Assembly (NCBI RefSeq): GCF_000756655.1
Contig: NZ_ARXU01000001.1
Span: 1 to 64,000 of the forward strand
Origin: Alcanivorax jadensis T9
GTDB taxonomy: Bacteria; Pseudomonadota; Gammaproteobacteria; Pseudomonadales; Alcanivoracaceae
Length of the DNA stretch: 64,000 bases
Reading direction: 5' to 3'
The position numbers and the translations under genes were made by a program. Under the pieces are notes generated by a model. That model was not told where the DNA came from and made no database searches. It worked only from the letters and a program-made list of their open reading frames with translations. Positions 32,607-43,872 of this stretch are shown here, one piece after another. Within the stretch, counting starts at the first letter, position 1, and each line of letters begins with the position of its first letter.

Positions 32607-35441
32607 ATGCAAGACAGTTCCATGCAGCGCCAATGGCAGTCCTCCCATATCGGAGGAGCCAATGCCGCCTATGTCGACGAACTGTACGAATCCTATCTGA
32701 CTGACCCCAATTCTGTGCCGGAAGACTGGCGCGTCTACTTCGAAAAACTCCCCAGTGTTGATGCCGCCGTCGAATCTGACGTTCCCCATGCGGCTGTTCG
32801 TGAATACTTCCTGTTGCAGGCCAAAAATCGTTCCCGGGTGCAAAAGTTTGGTGCCAGTGCTGTCAGCACCGAGCACGAGCGGCGCCAAGTGCGAGTGCTG
32901 CACCTGATTGCGGCCTACCGCAACCGGGGCCATCAGGTGGCGAAGCTGGATCCACTGGGGATCATGGAACGCGAAGCAGTGCCGGATCTGGAGTTGTCTC
33001 ACCACGGGCTAAGTCCCGCGGACCTGGATACCGTATTCCAGACCGGTAACCTGTTTATCGGCAAGCCCGAAGCCACCCTCCGTGAAATCGTTGACTGTTT
33101 GCAGGGCACCTACTGTTCCAGCGTGGGTGCTGAATACATGCATATCGTCAACACTGCGGAAAAACGCTGGCTCCAGCAGCGCATGGAAGGTGTGCGCAGC
33201 CATCCAGAGTACGGTGAAGACGTCAAGAAGCATATTCTCGAGCGTCTCTCCGCCGCAGAAGGCCTGGAAAAATATCTGGGCAGCAAGTACCCGGGTACCA
33301 AGCGTTTCGGTCTGGAAGGGGGCGAATCCCTGATTCCGTTGATGGACGAAATCATTCAGCGTGTGGGTAGCTACGGGGCCAAGGAGCTGGTTATCGGCAT
33401 GGCCCACCGGGGTCGCCTGAATGTGCTGGTCAACACCCTGGGTAAGAGCCCCAAGGATCTGTTCGAGGAATTCGATGGCAAGAGCTTTATCGAAACCGGC
33501 TCCGGTGATGTGAAGTATCACCAGGGTTTTTCCTCCAATGTGCAGACCTCCGGTGGTGAAGTACACCTGGCCATGGCCTTCAATCCGTCTCACCTGGAAA
33601 TCGTCTCCCCGGTTGTGGAGGGCTCGGTGCGGGCCCGCCAGGATCGCCGGGAAGACCATGAAGGCGAACAGGTCGTACCGATTCTGCTGCACGGCGATGC
33701 CGCCTTCGCCGGTCAAGGCGTGGTCATGGAAACCTTCCAGATGTCCCAGACCCGGGGCTTCTATACCGGTGGTACCCTGCACGTGATCATCAACAACCAG
33801 GTCGGCTTTACCACCAGCCGTCGTGATGATGCGCGCTCCACCGAGTACTGCACCGACGTGGCAAAAATGGTGCAGGCCCCCATTTTCCACGTCAATGCAG
33901 ATGACCCGGAAGCGGTGTACTTCGTCACTCAGCTGGCGGTGGACTACCGCATGCAGTTCAAGAAGGATGTGGTGATTGACCTGATCTGCTATCGCCGCCT
34001 GGGTCATAACGAGGCGGATGAACCGTCTTCTACCCAGCCGCTGATGTACAAGAAGATCAAGTCCCACCCTACTACGCGAACGCTTTATGCGGAGCGTCTG
34101 GTCAGTGAGGGCGTGGTCAGTGAGCAGGCAGCACAGAAAACTGCTGACGATTACCGCAACATGCTGGATGCGGGCGACCACGTGGTGAAATCCCTGGTGC
34201 GTGAACCCAACAAGTCCCTGTTCGTGGACTGGTCACCCTACATCGGCCATCAGGTGGAAGATGACTGGGATACCAGCTATCCGCTGAAAAAATTGCAGGA
34301 TCTTGCCACTCGCCTGGAAACGCCGCCGGAAGGTCTTGTGGTCCAGCGTCAGGTGAAAAAGATTCTCGAAGATCGCCGCAAGATGACCGCCGGTGCCTTG
34401 CCGTTGAACTGGGGGTACGGTGAAACCCTGGCCTACGCCACCCTGATCGATCAAGGTTTCCATGTGCGTCTTACCGGGCAGGATTCCGGCCGCGGCACTT
34501 TCTCTCACCGTCATTCGGTGCTGCACAACCAGAAAGACGGTGAGCAGTATGTGCCGCTGCAGCATCTCTATGAAGGGCAGCCACGTTTCGATATTTACGA
34601 TTCGTTGCTGTCCGAAGAGGCGGTGCTGGGCTACGAGTATGGCTACTCCACTACCACGCCCAAGACGCTGGTGATCTGGGAAGCGCAGTTTGGCGACTTC
34701 GCCAACGGCGCCCAGGTGGTGATCGATCAGTTCATTTCCTCCGGGGAAGCGAAGTGGGGCCGCCTGTGTGGGCTGACCATGCTGTTGCCCCATGGCTATG
34801 AAGGGCAGGGGCCTGAACACTCCTCCGCCCGTCTGGAACGTTTCCTGCAACTGTGCGCCGAGCACAACATGCAGATCTGCGTTCCCAGCACCCCGGCCCA
34901 GATTTATCACCTGTTGCGCCGCCAAGCAGTGCGCCCGCTGCGCAAACCATTGGTGATCATGAGTCCCAAGAGTTTGCTGCGGCATAAAAAAGCGATTTCC
35001 ACCCTGGAAGATCTGGCTGACGGTATTTTCCGTACCGTGCTGGATGATCCGGCAGAGCTGGATCGTGACAAGGTGAAACGGGTAGTGATGTGTTCCGGCA
35101 AGGTGTACTACGACCTGCTGGAGAAGCGCGACAGTGATGAGTTGATCGATACCGCGCTGATTCGCGTCGAGCAGCTCTATCCGTTCCCGGAGCAGCGCTT
35201 GCAGGAAGTGTTGGAGGGCTACCCCAATCTGGAAAACCTGGTGTGGTGCCAGGAAGAGCCCATGAACCAGGGCGCCTGGTATTGCTCGCAGCACCATATG
35301 TACCGGGTGGCCCGCGAGGTCGGAGACCTGCGGGTGCATTACGCTGGCCGTGATATGGCTGCCGCGCCGGCAGCTGGCTCCATGGCCCTTCATGTGGAAC
35401 AACAGCAGCGTCTGGTCCAGGACGCCTTCGAGATCAAGTAA
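32607..35441 (+). CDS. sucA: 2-oxoglutarate dehydrogenase E1 component
   Basis: 944 aa. The N-terminal QRQWQSSHIGGANAAYVDELYESYL is the E2-binding segment of SucA. The thiamine diphosphate core contains GMAHRGRLNVLVN, HGDAAFAGQGVVMETFQMSQ, YHQGF and YRRLGHNEADEPSSTQPLMY. The C-terminal pyrimidine domain carries RLTGQDSGRGTFSHRHSV and PHGYEGQGPEHSSARLERFLQL. It decarboxylates 2-oxoglutarate and passes succinyl to SucB. GAAGGAACGAGCTGAC precedes the ATG. First of the suc operon. Confidence 0.97.
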   Translation: MQDSSMQRQWQSSHIGGANAAYVDELYESYLTDPNSVPEDWRVYFEKLPSVDAAVESDVPHAAVREYFLLQAKNRSRVQKFGASAVSTEHERRQVRVLHLIAAYRNRGHQVAKLDPLGIMEREAVPDLELSHHGLSPADLDTVFQTGNLFIGKPEATLREIVDCLQGTYCSSVGAEYMHIVNTAEKRWLQQRMEGVRSHPEYGEDVKKHILERLSAAEGLEKYLGSKYPGTKRFGLEGGESLIPLMDEIIQRVGSYGAKELVIGMAHRGRLNVLVNTLGKSPKDLFEEFDGKSFIETGSGDVKYHQGFSSNVQTSGGEVHLAMAFNPSHLEIVSPVVEGSVRARQDRREDHEGEQVVPILLHGDAAFAGQGVVMETFQMSQTRGFYTGGTLHVIINNQVGFTTSRRDDARSTEYCTDVAKMVQAPIFHVNADDPEAVYFVTQLAVDYRMQFKKDVVIDLICYRRLGHNEADEPSSTQPLMYKKIKSHPTTRTLYAERLVSEGVVSEQAAQKTADDYRNMLDAGDHVVKSLVREPNKSLFVDWSPYIGHQVEDDWDTSYPLKKLQDLATRLETPPEGLVVQRQVKKILEDRRKMTAGALPLNWGYGETLAYATLIDQGFHVRLTGQDSGRGTFSHRHSVLHNQKDGEQYVPLQHLYEGQPRFDIYDSLLSEEAVLGYEYGYSTTTPKTLVIWEAQFGDFANGAQVVIDQFISSGEAKWGRLCGLTMLLPHGYEGQGPEHSSARLERFLQLCAEHNMQICVPSTPAQIYHLLRRQAVRPLRKPLVIMSPKSLLRHKKAISTLEDLADGIFRTVLDDPAELDRDKVKRVVMCSGKVYYDLLEKRDSDELIDTALIRVEQLYPFPEQRLQEVLEGYPNLENLVWCQEEPMNQGAWYCSQHHMYRVAREVGDLRVHYAGRDMAAAPAAGSMALHVEQQQRLVQDAFEIK

Positions 35442-35454
35442 ATAAGGATTAGGC

Positions 35455-36714
35455 ATGGCGACTGATATCAAAGCTCCGCAGTTTCCCGAATCAGTAGCGG
35501 ACGGCACCGTAGCCACCTGGCACAAACAGGAAGGCGAAGCGGTCAAGCGTGATGAGCTGCTGGTAGACATCGAAACCGACAAGGTGGTGCTGGAAGTAGT
35601 GGCACCGGCTGACGGTGTAGTCAGCAAAATTCTCGCCGCAGAAGGCGACACCGTTGAGAGCCAGCAGGTGCTGGGTCATTTCGAAGAGGGCGCCAGCGGT
35701 TCGGCGTCGTCTGGTGGCGACAAGGCCGATTCGGCTCCGGCCGAGCAGAAGGAAGAGGAACCGGCAGCAGAGAAGGCACCCGCCAATGAGGCTGCCAGCG
35801 ACGACGATAGCGCCTCGGATCAGGCCGGCCCGGCGGCCCGCAAGTTGATGACCGAACATGGCGTTGCCGCTGCACAAGTGACCGGCACCGGCAAGGGCGG
35901 CCGCATCACCAAGGCGGATGTGGAAAAAACCATCAGCGATAAGGAAGAGAAGCGGGCCAACCAGCCAGCACCGCAGCAGCCGGCCACCCTGGATGTACCG
36001 GCAACGCCGGGTGAGCGCGAAGAGCGTCGGGTTCCCATGACCCGTCTGCGTAAGCGTATTGCCGAACGACTGGTGTCTGCCCAGCAGAATTCCGCCATGT
36101 TGACCACCTTCAACGAGGTCAACATGAAACCGATTATGGATATGCGCAAGCATTACCAGCCGGAATTCGAAAAGGCTCACAACGTGCGTCTGGGGTTCAT
36201 GGGCTTCTTCACCCGTGCCTGCGTGGAAGCGTTGAAACGGTTCCCGGCCGTGAATGCGTCCATCGATGGCGAGGACATTGTGTACCACGGTTACTACGAC
36301 GTGGGTGTGGCAGTGTCCACCGAGCGTGGTCTGGTGGTTCCGGTGATTCGCGATGCGGACCAGCGCGGTCTGGCGGAAGTGGAATCCCAGATCATCGAGT
36401 ACGGTCAGAAGGCCCAGAAGGGCAAGCTGTCCATCGAAGAAATGACCGGCGGCACCTTCACTATTTCCAATGGCGGGGTGTTCGGCTCACTGATTTCCAC
36501 GCCGATTCTCAACCCGCCGCAGACAGCCATTCTCGGCATGCACAAAATCCAGGAACGCCCCATGGCGGTAGACGGCAAGGTGGAAATCCTGCCGATGATG
36601 TACCTGGCGTTGTCCTATGACCACCGTTTGATCGATGGCAAGGAAGCGGTGCAGTTCCTGGTGGCAGTGAAGAACTTTATCGAAGATCCGGCGCGTTTGC
36701 TGCTGGATATCTGA
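35455..36714 (+). CDS. sucB: Dihydrolipoamide succinyltransferase (2-oxoglutarate dehydrogenase E2)
   Basis: 419 aa. One lipoyl domain with Lys43 in [14 protein letters not shown], then an Ala/Glu-rich linker. A peripheral-subunit-binding domain ([30 protein letters not shown]) follows at about 125-165. The catalytic domain ends with [18 protein letters not shown], which holds the active His and Asp. It moves the succinyl group to CoA. Starts 13 bp after sucA. Confidence 0.97.
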   Translation: MATDIKAPQFPESVADGTVATWHKQEGEAVKRDELLVDIETDKVVLEVVAPADGVVSKILAAEGDTVESQQVLGHFEEGASGSASSGGDKADSAPAEQKEEEPAAEKAPANEAASDDDSASDQAGPAARKLMTEHGVAAAQVTGTGKGGRITKADVEKTISDKEEKRANQPAPQQPATLDVPATPGEREERRVPMTRLRKRIAERLVSAQQNSAMLTTFNEVNMKPIMDMRKHYQPEFEKAHNVRLGFMGFFTRACVEALKRFPAVNASIDGEDIVYHGYYDVGVAVSTERGLVVPVIRDADQRGLAEVESQIIEYGQKAQKGKLSIEEMTGGTFTISNGGVFGSLISTPILNPPQTAILGMHKIQERPMAVDGKVEILPMMYLALSYDHRLIDGKEAVQFLVAVKNFIEDPARLLLDI

Positions 36715-36723
36715 ATGTATGCC

Positions 36724-36780
36724 TGCACGCATCACGTTGGCACGCAATCACGCTAAGGGCGTGCCAGCGTGTTTCGTGCA
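36724..36780 (+). other. Stable intercistronic hairpin between sucB and lpdA
   Basis: Arms 36724-36745 and 36759-36780 pair in 18 of 22 positions (TGCACG, CACG and TGGCACGC with their complements). The loop is 13 nt. No T-run follows, so the operon probably reads through. It may be an mRNA processing or stability element. Confidence 0.65.
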
Positions 36781-36804
36781 GCGTGCCAGCGATTGAAGGA
36801 ATAG

Positions 36805-38247
<1,443 letters not shown>

Positions 38248-38318
38248 CGCCGCAGAACGGTCGCGAAGTGACGGCGTCCAGTCGGGCGCCACTCATTCAT
38301 TGATATGGAAGTATTGGC

Positions 38319-39488
38319 ATGAATCTCCATGAATATCAGTCAAAGCAGCTTTTTGCTGATTATGGTCTGCCAGTTTCTACCGGTTTCGCCTGCGATACTC
38401 CGGAAGAGGTTGCAGCCAAAACCAAAGAAATTGGTGGTGAAAAGTGGGTGGTAAAAGCCCAGGTACACGCCGGTGGCCGGGGTAAGGCCGGTGGTGTGAA
38501 ACTGGTGAATAGCCCGGAAGAAGCGGCGGAGTTTGCCAAAAAATGGCTGGGTAAAAACCTGGTCACGTTTCAGACCGATGAGCATGGTCAGCCGGTGTCC
38601 AAGATCCTGGTGGAAACCTGCACCGACATCGCCAAGGAACTGTACCTGAGTGCGGTGTTTGACCGTGCCTCCCGGCGCGTTGTGTTCATGGCCTCCACCG
38701 AAGGTGGTGTGGACATTGAAACCGTTGCCGAAGAAACCCCGGAAAAAATCCTGCGGGCGGAAATCGATCCGCTGGTGGGTGCGCAGCCCTATCAGGCCCG
38801 TGAGATTGCTTTCAAGCTTGGCCTGGAAGGCAAGCAGGTTGGCCAGTTCGCGAAGATCTTTGTGGGTCTGGCGAAACTGTTCGAAGACAAGGATCTGGCG
38901 CTGATCGAAGTCAATCCGCTGGTGATCACGGACCAGGGCGATCTGCATTGCCTGGACGCCAAGATCAACGTGGATGGCTCTGCGCTGTATCGCCACCCGG
39001 ACATCAAGGCGCTGGAAGATCCCAGTCAGGAAGACGAGCGTGAGCGTCGTGCGGCCGAGTGGGACCTGAACTATGTGGCACTGGACGGCAACATCGGTTG
39101 CATGGTCAACGGTGCTGGCCTGGCCATGGGCACCATGGACCTGGTGAAGCTGAAAGGCGGTGCGCCGGCCAACTTCCTGGACGTGGGCGGCGGTGCCACC
39201 AAAGAGCGTGTTACCGAAGCCTTCAAGATCATTCTCTCCGATGATCAGGTGAAAGGCGTGCTGGTGAACATCTTCGGCGGTATTGTTCGTTGCGACCTGA
39301 TTGCCGAGGGCATTATTGGCGCAGTGGAAGAAGTGGGTGTGACCGTGCCGGTGGTTGTTCGTCTGGAAGGTAATAACGCGGAGCTGGGCTCCCAGAAGCT
39401 GGCAGAAAGCGGCATGAACATTATCGCCGCGCAAAGTTTTGATGATGCTGCCGAGCAGGTAGTGAAAGCAGTGGGAGGTGCCGCATGA
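38319..39488 (+). CDS. sucC: Succinyl-CoA synthetase beta subunit
   Basis: 389 aa. ATP-grasp N-terminal part ([39 protein letters not shown]) and CoA-ligase C-terminal part ([48 protein letters not shown]). With SucD it makes ATP or GTP from succinyl-CoA. Overlaps sucD by 4 bp (ATGA). About 70 bp after lpdA. Confidence 0.97.
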   Translation: MNLHEYQSKQLFADYGLPVSTGFACDTPEEVAAKTKEIGGEKWVVKAQVHAGGRGKAGGVKLVNSPEEAAEFAKKWLGKNLVTFQTDEHGQPVSKILVETCTDIAKELYLSAVFDRASRRVVFMASTEGGVDIETVAEETPEKILRAEIDPLVGAQPYQAREIAFKLGLEGKQVGQFAKIFVGLAKLFEDKDLALIEVNPLVITDQGDLHCLDAKINVDGSALYRHPDIKALEDPSQEDERERRAAEWDLNYVALDGNIGCMVNGAGLAMGTMDLVKLKGGAPANFLDVGGGATKERVTEAFKIILSDDQVKGVLVNIFGGIVRCDLIAEGIIGAVEEVGVTVPVVVRLEGNNAELGSQKLAESGMNIIAAQSFDDAAEQVVKAVGGAA

Positions 39489-40360
39489 GCGTACTGATCG
39501 ACAAGAACACCAAAGTGATCTGCCAGGGTTTCACCGGCAGCCAGGGCACCTTCCATTCCGAACAGGCTATCGAATACGGTACCAAGATGGTGGGTGGTGT
39601 GACCCCGGGTAAGGGCGGCCAGACGCATTTGGGCCTGCCGGTGTTCAACACCGTGGCCGAGGCGGTTGCCGAAACCGGCGCCACTGCCAGTGTCATCTAC
39701 GTGCCGGCACCGTTCTGCAAGGACTCTATTCTGGAAGCGGCCGATGCTGGCATCGAACTGATCGTCTGCATCACAGAGGGTGTCCCGGCGCTGGATATGT
39801 TGTACGTGAAGGAATACATCACCCGCAAAGGTGGTGTGCGTCTGATCGGTCCCAACTGTCCGGGTGTCATTACCCCTGGTGAGTGCAAGATCGGTATCAT
39901 GCCGGGGCATATCCACCAGCCGGGCAAAGTGGGCATCGTATCCCGCTCCGGCACCCTGACCTATGAGGCGGTCAATCAGACCACCAAACTCGGCTTTGGC
40001 CAGTCCACCTGTATCGGTATTGGCGGTGATCCGATCCCCGGCACCACCTTTATTGACGCGCTGGAACTGTTCCAGAACGATCCGCAGACCGAAGCCATTG
40101 TCATGGTCGGCGAGATCGGTGGTACTGCGGAAGACGAAGCCGCTGCCTATATCAAGGAACACGTGACCAAGCCGGTGGTTAGTTACATCGCCGGCGTGAC
40201 TGCGCCTCCGGGCAAGCGTATGGGCCATGCCGGTGCCATTATTGCCGGCGGCAAGGGCACTGCGGACGAGAAGTTTGCAGCCCTGGAAACGGCCGGTGTG
40301 AAAACCGTACGCAACCCTGCGGAAATCGGTAAGGCCGTGAAAGAAGCGACTGGCTGGTAG
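39485..40360 (+). CDS. sucD: Succinyl-CoA synthetase alpha subunit
   Basis: 291 aa. CoA-binding Rossmann start ([19 protein letters not shown]), [24 protein letters not shown], and the phospho-histidine loop [21 protein letters not shown]. Translationally coupled to sucC. Last gene of the suc operon, followed by a strong terminator. Confidence 0.97.
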   Translation: MSVLIDKNTKVICQGFTGSQGTFHSEQAIEYGTKMVGGVTPGKGGQTHLGLPVFNTVAEAVAETGATASVIYVPAPFCKDSILEAADAGIELIVCITEGVPALDMLYVKEYITRKGGVRLIGPNCPGVITPGECKIGIMPGHIHQPGKVGIVSRSGTLTYEAVNQTTKLGFGQSTCIGIGGDPIPGTTFIDALELFQNDPQTEAIVMVGEIGGTAEDEAAAYIKEHVTKPVVSYIAGVTAPPGKRMGHAGAIIAGGKGTADEKFAALETAGVKTVRNPAEIGKAVKEATGW

Positions 40361-40378
40361 TATAGTCCTTCGCTGATA

Positions 40379-40411
40379 CAAAAAAGGCCGGCATTTCGCC
40401 GGCCTTTTTTG
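40379..40411. terminator. Bidirectional terminator after sucD
   Basis: A run of A, stem AAGGCCGGC-ATTTC-GCCGGCCTT and a run of T, strong in both directions. It serves sucD and probably the small minus-strand gene at 40527. Confidence 0.92.
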
Positions 40412-40423
40412 TTGGGGGTTGCC

Positions 40424-40514
40424 CACACTATTTCTATAGTCTCTGACAGGCGGAAAAGCGATCAGCCTTCTCCTCCAGGGTTAGGCCCTCAACAGGGGCC
40501 ATAGAAATAGTGTG
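40424..40514. repeat. 14-bp perfect inverted repeat downstream of sucD
   Basis: CACACTATTTCTAT (40424-40437) and its exact complement ATAGAAATAGTGTG (40501-40514) enclose 63 bp. It lies between the sucD terminator and the 3' end of the PA3496-type gene. Confidence 0.7.
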
Positions 40515-40526
40515 AGCAGCTCCCCC

Positions 40527-40763
40527 TCAGTGGAGAATGTCGTCGTCCAGATCGAAGAACTCATACTCGTTGAGTTCCTTTTTCAGGCGACGGGCCTCCA
40601 GACGATCTTCGATGCGATGACGCATGTCCATGTTGAACGCACGGGAGCGCGCGCTGCGTTCCTCCTGCTCTTCATCGTCCACGTCGTCATCCAGGATATC
40701 GAAATCTTCGTTCATCAGCAGATCTTCCGAATCAAGGTCTTGCTCATTACGATGGTTACTCAT
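40527..40763 (-). CDS. PA3496-family small acidic protein
   Basis: 78 aa, strongly acidic. Asp/Glu-rich N-terminal half (DEDLLMNEDFDILDDDVDDEE is split by few neutral residues), then a basic helical segment (RHRIEDRLEARRLKKELNEY) and an acidic tail FFDLDDD. It matches the PA3496 family of pseudomonads, described as a putative envelope integrity protein; no direct function is known. SD GGAGGCCACC precedes the ATG. Single gene, minus strand, with a predicted promoter about 90 bp upstream. Confidence 0.78.
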   Translation of the reverse strand: MSNHRNEQDLDSEDLLMNEDFDILDDDVDDEEQEERSARSRAFNMDMRHRIEDRLEARRLKKELNEYEFFDLDDDILH

Positions 40764-40850
40764 GGTGGCCTCCTGTATTTGACCTCCCCAAACAACCTGT
40801 TAATCGGCGAGCCAGGTCCGGGGTACCGGTTTCCTGACGTCCTCAGCGCC

Positions 40851-40879
40851 TGTATATATCCAGATTTTCCCGCTGACAA
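40851..40879 (-). promoter_or_regulatory. Promoter of the PA3496-type gene
   Basis: On the minus strand TTGTCA (40879-40874), 17-bp spacer and TATACA (40856-40851). The transcript would have a leader of about 80 nt. Confidence 0.5.
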
Positions 40880-41271
40880 GTTTTTTTTTATTTCCGATGA
40901 TAAGTGGTGGTGGCTGGAGCACCTGGCGGTGCAGCAAGCGGATCTGGCCGGCTGCTGCAGGGCTGAGTGTGATGGAGATCATGCCTGGCCGCTGGATAGA
41001 AAAATCAGTCACTTAAGTGCTGGAATGCCCGGCCCCGGCTTTGTAAAGTGGAGGCATCGGGATAACCTTTTCGCCTGGAGCCTGCAGAGCCTGTTCTGGC
41101 GTCTCCCGCAGGGAGGCTTGTGCAGCCACCCGGTTACCTTTGCCGAGAATCTGAAGAGGCCATATGCGTATTGCTGGCTAGCAGGGCAGCAAAGGCAAAA
41201 GCGCCAACAACGCTTCACAGAAGCTTATTCAACGCTCCGTTGAGAGAATCATCTGTTGAGAGAATAAGAAG
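40880..41271. other. Gene-free stretch upstream of the 541-aa membrane protein
   Basis: About 390 bp. Open frames crossing it have poor codon use, no SD and no recognisable family. A direct repeat GTTGAGAGAAT (near 41239 and 41255) lies just before the next gene. No clear promoter was found. Confidence 0.4.
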
Positions 41272-42897
41272 ATGGCAGAACTGCTGATCATTATTGGGGT
41301 AAGTGGCTTCATCATCAGCACCCTTGGCCTGATGAACGAGGCGGGTAGCCGGGGGCACAGTGCCTTGTTTTTCCTGTTACCCCTGGCAAGTCTGGGGCAG
41401 GTGCAGCAGCACTGGGAAGAATATCGCTGGTGGGCGCTGGGGCGTGTAGCGTCTTTGCTGACGGCGGCAGTAGGGGTGGCGCTGTTCCTGGCTACTGGCC
41501 AGAGCCCACTGGAACAGACACCCCGGCAAAACCTGGCGGGGCAGGCGGGCCAGGTTTTGCGGGGCGATAATATGGCCACCAGCACTGCATTTGTGACTTC
41601 TGAGGAGGCCGCGCTGCTGGTGGTAGAGGGTCAGGGAAAGGCCCTGTCAGGCCGTTTGCACGGGAAAAAATTCCGTTATGACCGGGTGGCACTGATAGAC
41701 GGGGTCCTGACAGCCAGCCAGGGAAAAGGCTTCCTGCCCGAACTGGAAGTGCGCATTCTGCTGGGTTGGGATCCTGAAGAAATCACCGAGCGCCGCTCAA
41801 TGCTGGTGAGCCCATCCGATGAGGGGGTTCCGGTGGTGCATTTATCCTGGAAACCGGAGGGGCAGGACTACCCGGAAACCCGCATCTTTTCCGGCGGTTA
41901 CCGTCTGGAGCTGGCGCTGGCGCCGCTGGATACCGATCAGCTTTCCGGTTCCATGGTGCTGGTCATGCCGGACAGCTTCAAAAGCTATCTGGTCGGTGAC
42001 TTCACGGCGTATTCCAATCATCTTCGTTATCGTAATGGCAATGTGGATTTGCATTTTGACCACGATGACACATTAGCCTATGTGGCAGAGGAGTATCTGG
42101 CGACCCAGTTCCCTGAAGGGATGCTGGAATCCGTGCAGGCGGAGCATGTCCAGCTGCGCCGCGCGGAGGCCACTGGGCAGGTAATGTCACGGGTAGTGTT
42201 GACCAGCGGTGCGGTGGAACAACGGCACGTGCGCCTGGAGAAGAGCGAAGTGGGTTGGGCTGTGGTCCCGGGCTCAATGGAAACGCGGGTGATTACTCCT
42301 CCGCGTGAGGGCAGTGCAACCCTGAGATCCCCCGTTTTCGAGGAGCCGGCGTCAGAAGAGGTGCAAGCCTTGCCGCCCGTGGAGAAGACCTTTCCGGAGC
42401 TAGTTGCCTATGTGGACAGAACGGTACTGCTGGAAACTCGCAGTGGCCGTGAGCTGGAAGGGGTATTGCGCCGCATCAGCGGAGATCGCCTGTGGCTGGT
42501 CATGAATGTGGGTAGCGGTAATGTAGAGCGCAGTGTGTCTGCAGAGGAACTTCAATCACTGACGTTGCCCAATGGACAACGGGTTGATCTGGTATCAGAG
42601 GACGATGGCAGTGATGAGGCAGAGGTTGTCTACGACAGTGAACGGCGGGCTGAACAACAGTCGGAGCAGGCAACGAAGGTGGACGAGCCTGTTGCGGAAA
42701 TATCTGCGAAACTGAAGGAGCTGCGTGCCCTGGTAGGTCAATCCGTCACCATCACCGCCAGTGGCGTCGTCACCCGCACAGGAGTTTTGCAGGCGGTCAC
42801 CGAGGATCATTTGACCTTGAGTGTGGCGATGGGAGCAGGCAACATCGAATACTTCTATGACATGAACAGCATTCAAAAGGTTGAGGCAGCGCGTTGA
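41272..42897 (+). CDS. Membrane protein with two C-terminal Sm/SH3-like repeats (unknown function)
   Basis: 541 aa. Residues 1-75 hold two membrane segments (LLIIIGVSGFIISTLGLM and ALGRVASLLTAAVGVALFLATG). Residues about 100-330 are an unassigned beta-rich soluble region. The C-terminal part has two similar units of about 55 residues: YVDRTVLLETRSGRELEGVL with SGDRLWLVMNVGSGNVERSV (about 380-430), and LVGQSVTITASGVVTRTGVL with TEDHLTLSVAMGAGNIEYFY (about 483-535). Each looks like a five-strand Sm/SH3 barrel. No family recognised. ATG at 41272 behind AGAATAAGAAG. It overlaps the next gene by 4 bp (TTGA). Confidence 0.65.
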   Translation: MAELLIIIGVSGFIISTLGLMNEAGSRGHSALFFLLPLASLGQVQQHWEEYRWWALGRVASLLTAAVGVALFLATGQSPLEQTPRQNLAGQAGQVLRGDNMATSTAFVTSEEAALLVVEGQGKALSGRLHGKKFRYDRVALIDGVLTASQGKGFLPELEVRILLGWDPEEITERRSMLVSPSDEGVPVVHLSWKPEGQDYPETRIFSGGYRLELALAPLDTDQLSGSMVLVMPDSFKSYLVGDFTAYSNHLRYRNGNVDLHFDHDDTLAYVAEEYLATQFPEGMLESVQAEHVQLRRAEATGQVMSRVVLTSGAVEQRHVRLEKSEVGWAVVPGSMETRVITPPREGSATLRSPVFEEPASEEVQALPPVEKTFPELVAYVDRTVLLETRSGRELEGVLRRISGDRLWLVMNVGSGNVERSVSAEELQSLTLPNGQRVDLVSEDDGSDEAEVVYDSERRAEQQSEQATKVDEPVAEISAKLKELRALVGQSVTITASGVVTRTGVLQAVTEDHLTLSVAMGAGNIEYFYDMNSIQKVEAAR

Positions 42898-43796
42898 AGA
42901 TACTGATTACCGGAGGCAGCGGATTTATCGGCCAGCATCTGTGCCGGAGACTGGCGGCACATGGGCACGATCTTGTCGTGCTCAGTCGTCGCCCGAAACG
43001 GGTTGCCAAGCTGTTGCCAGAAGAAACCCGTATCGTCTCGTCGCTGGATGATATTGCCGATGACGACCCCATCGACGGCATCATCAACCTGGCCGGTGAA
43101 AGCCTGTTTGCCGGGCGCTGGACGGAGCGTCGCAAGAAGGTGCTGTTTGATTCCCGTATTGGTGTTACCCAGGGCCTGGTGGCACTGGTGTCCAGGTTGC
43201 AACGCAAGCCGGCGGTAATGGTATCCGGCTCCGCAGTGGGCTTCTACGGGGACGCGGGTAATGCGGAATTGACTGAAGACAGCTCTGCCCGCAAGCGTGA
43301 TTTCGGTTATCTGCTCTGCGATGCCTGGGAGCAATCGGCACGGCCCGTATCCCGTCAGGGAGTACGGTTGTGCCTGGTGCGAACCGGCATTGTACTGGGC
43401 CGTGATGGCGGCATGCTTGGCAAGCTGCTACCGGTTTACCGGCTCGGGTTTGGCGCCATGCTCGGCGATGGTAGCCAGTGGTTGAGCTGGATACACATCG
43501 ACGACATGGTGGCGATTCTGGTGCGGGCGGTGGAAACCCCGGGGATTGACGGGGTATTCAATGCCACGGCACCGGCACCTGTTACCCAGCGTGAGTTTCA
43601 TCAATCGCTGGCCAGTGCGGTCAAGCGACCGGCGTTTCTGCGAGTGCCATCAGTGGCTCTGCGTGCCGGCCTGGGCGAGCAGTCAGAGATCCTGCTGGGC
43701 GGGCAACGGGTCTACCCCCGGCGCCTGGAGCAACAGGGTTTCGTGTTCCGCTTTCCGGACCTGAAATCGGCGCTGGCTCACCAGATCAAGCGCTGA
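42894..43796 (+). CDS. TIGR01777 family epimerase (YfcH-like SDR)
   Basis: 300 aa. NAD(P) site KILITGGSGFIGQHLCRRLAAHGHD, then GIINLAGESLFAGRWTERRKK, VSGSAVGFYGD (in place of the usual YxxxK site), and WLSWIHIDDMVAILVRAVE. The C-terminal DUF1731 part ends GLGEQSEILLGGQRVYPRRL. The start is TTG at 42894, overlapping the upstream stop (TTGA), so expression is coupled to the 541-aa membrane protein. Members are linked to cell division (SulA-like misnomer) or nucleotide-sugar chemistry; substrate not known. Confidence 0.9.
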   Translation: MKILITGGSGFIGQHLCRRLAAHGHDLVVLSRRPKRVAKLLPEETRIVSSLDDIADDDPIDGIINLAGESLFAGRWTERRKKVLFDSRIGVTQGLVALVSRLQRKPAVMVSGSAVGFYGDAGNAELTEDSSARKRDFGYLLCDAWEQSARPVSRQGVRLCLVRTGIVLGRDGGMLGKLLPVYRLGFGAMLGDGSQWLSWIHIDDMVAILVRAVETPGIDGVFNATAPAPVTQREFHQSLASAVKRPAFLRVPSVALRAGLGEQSEILLGGQRVYPRRLEQQGFVFRFPDLKSALAHQIKR

Positions 43797-43812
43797 TCCC
43801 TTTTACTCCCCC

Positions 43813-43839
43813 CTTGAAAAAGACACGGCTGCCCCTATT
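43813..43839 (+). promoter_or_regulatory. Sigma-32 heat-shock promoter of htpG
   Basis: CCCTTGAAA (-35, CTTGAAA at 43813-43819) and CCCCTATT (-10, 43832-43839), with 12-13 bp between, are close to the sigma-32 consensus CTTGAAA / CCCCATnT. Predicted start near 43847 gives a leader of about 25 nt with the small hairpin GGG-TGATTAAT-CCC and the SD AGAGGAG. Confidence 0.88.
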
Positions 43840-43872
43840 ACTCCCGGGTGATTAATCCCAGAGGAGTCAGCC

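Noticed and set aside
33009-34181. Long minus-strand open frame inside sucA
   Set aside because: It mirrors the sucA reading frame (GC-rich third positions) and lacks an SD and any domain; sucA itself is certain.
40512-41243. 243-codon plus-strand open frame across the PA3496-type gene and the following gap
   Set aside because: Codon use and composition are poor, no SD is seen, it is antisense to a supported gene in its first third, and no family is recognisable.
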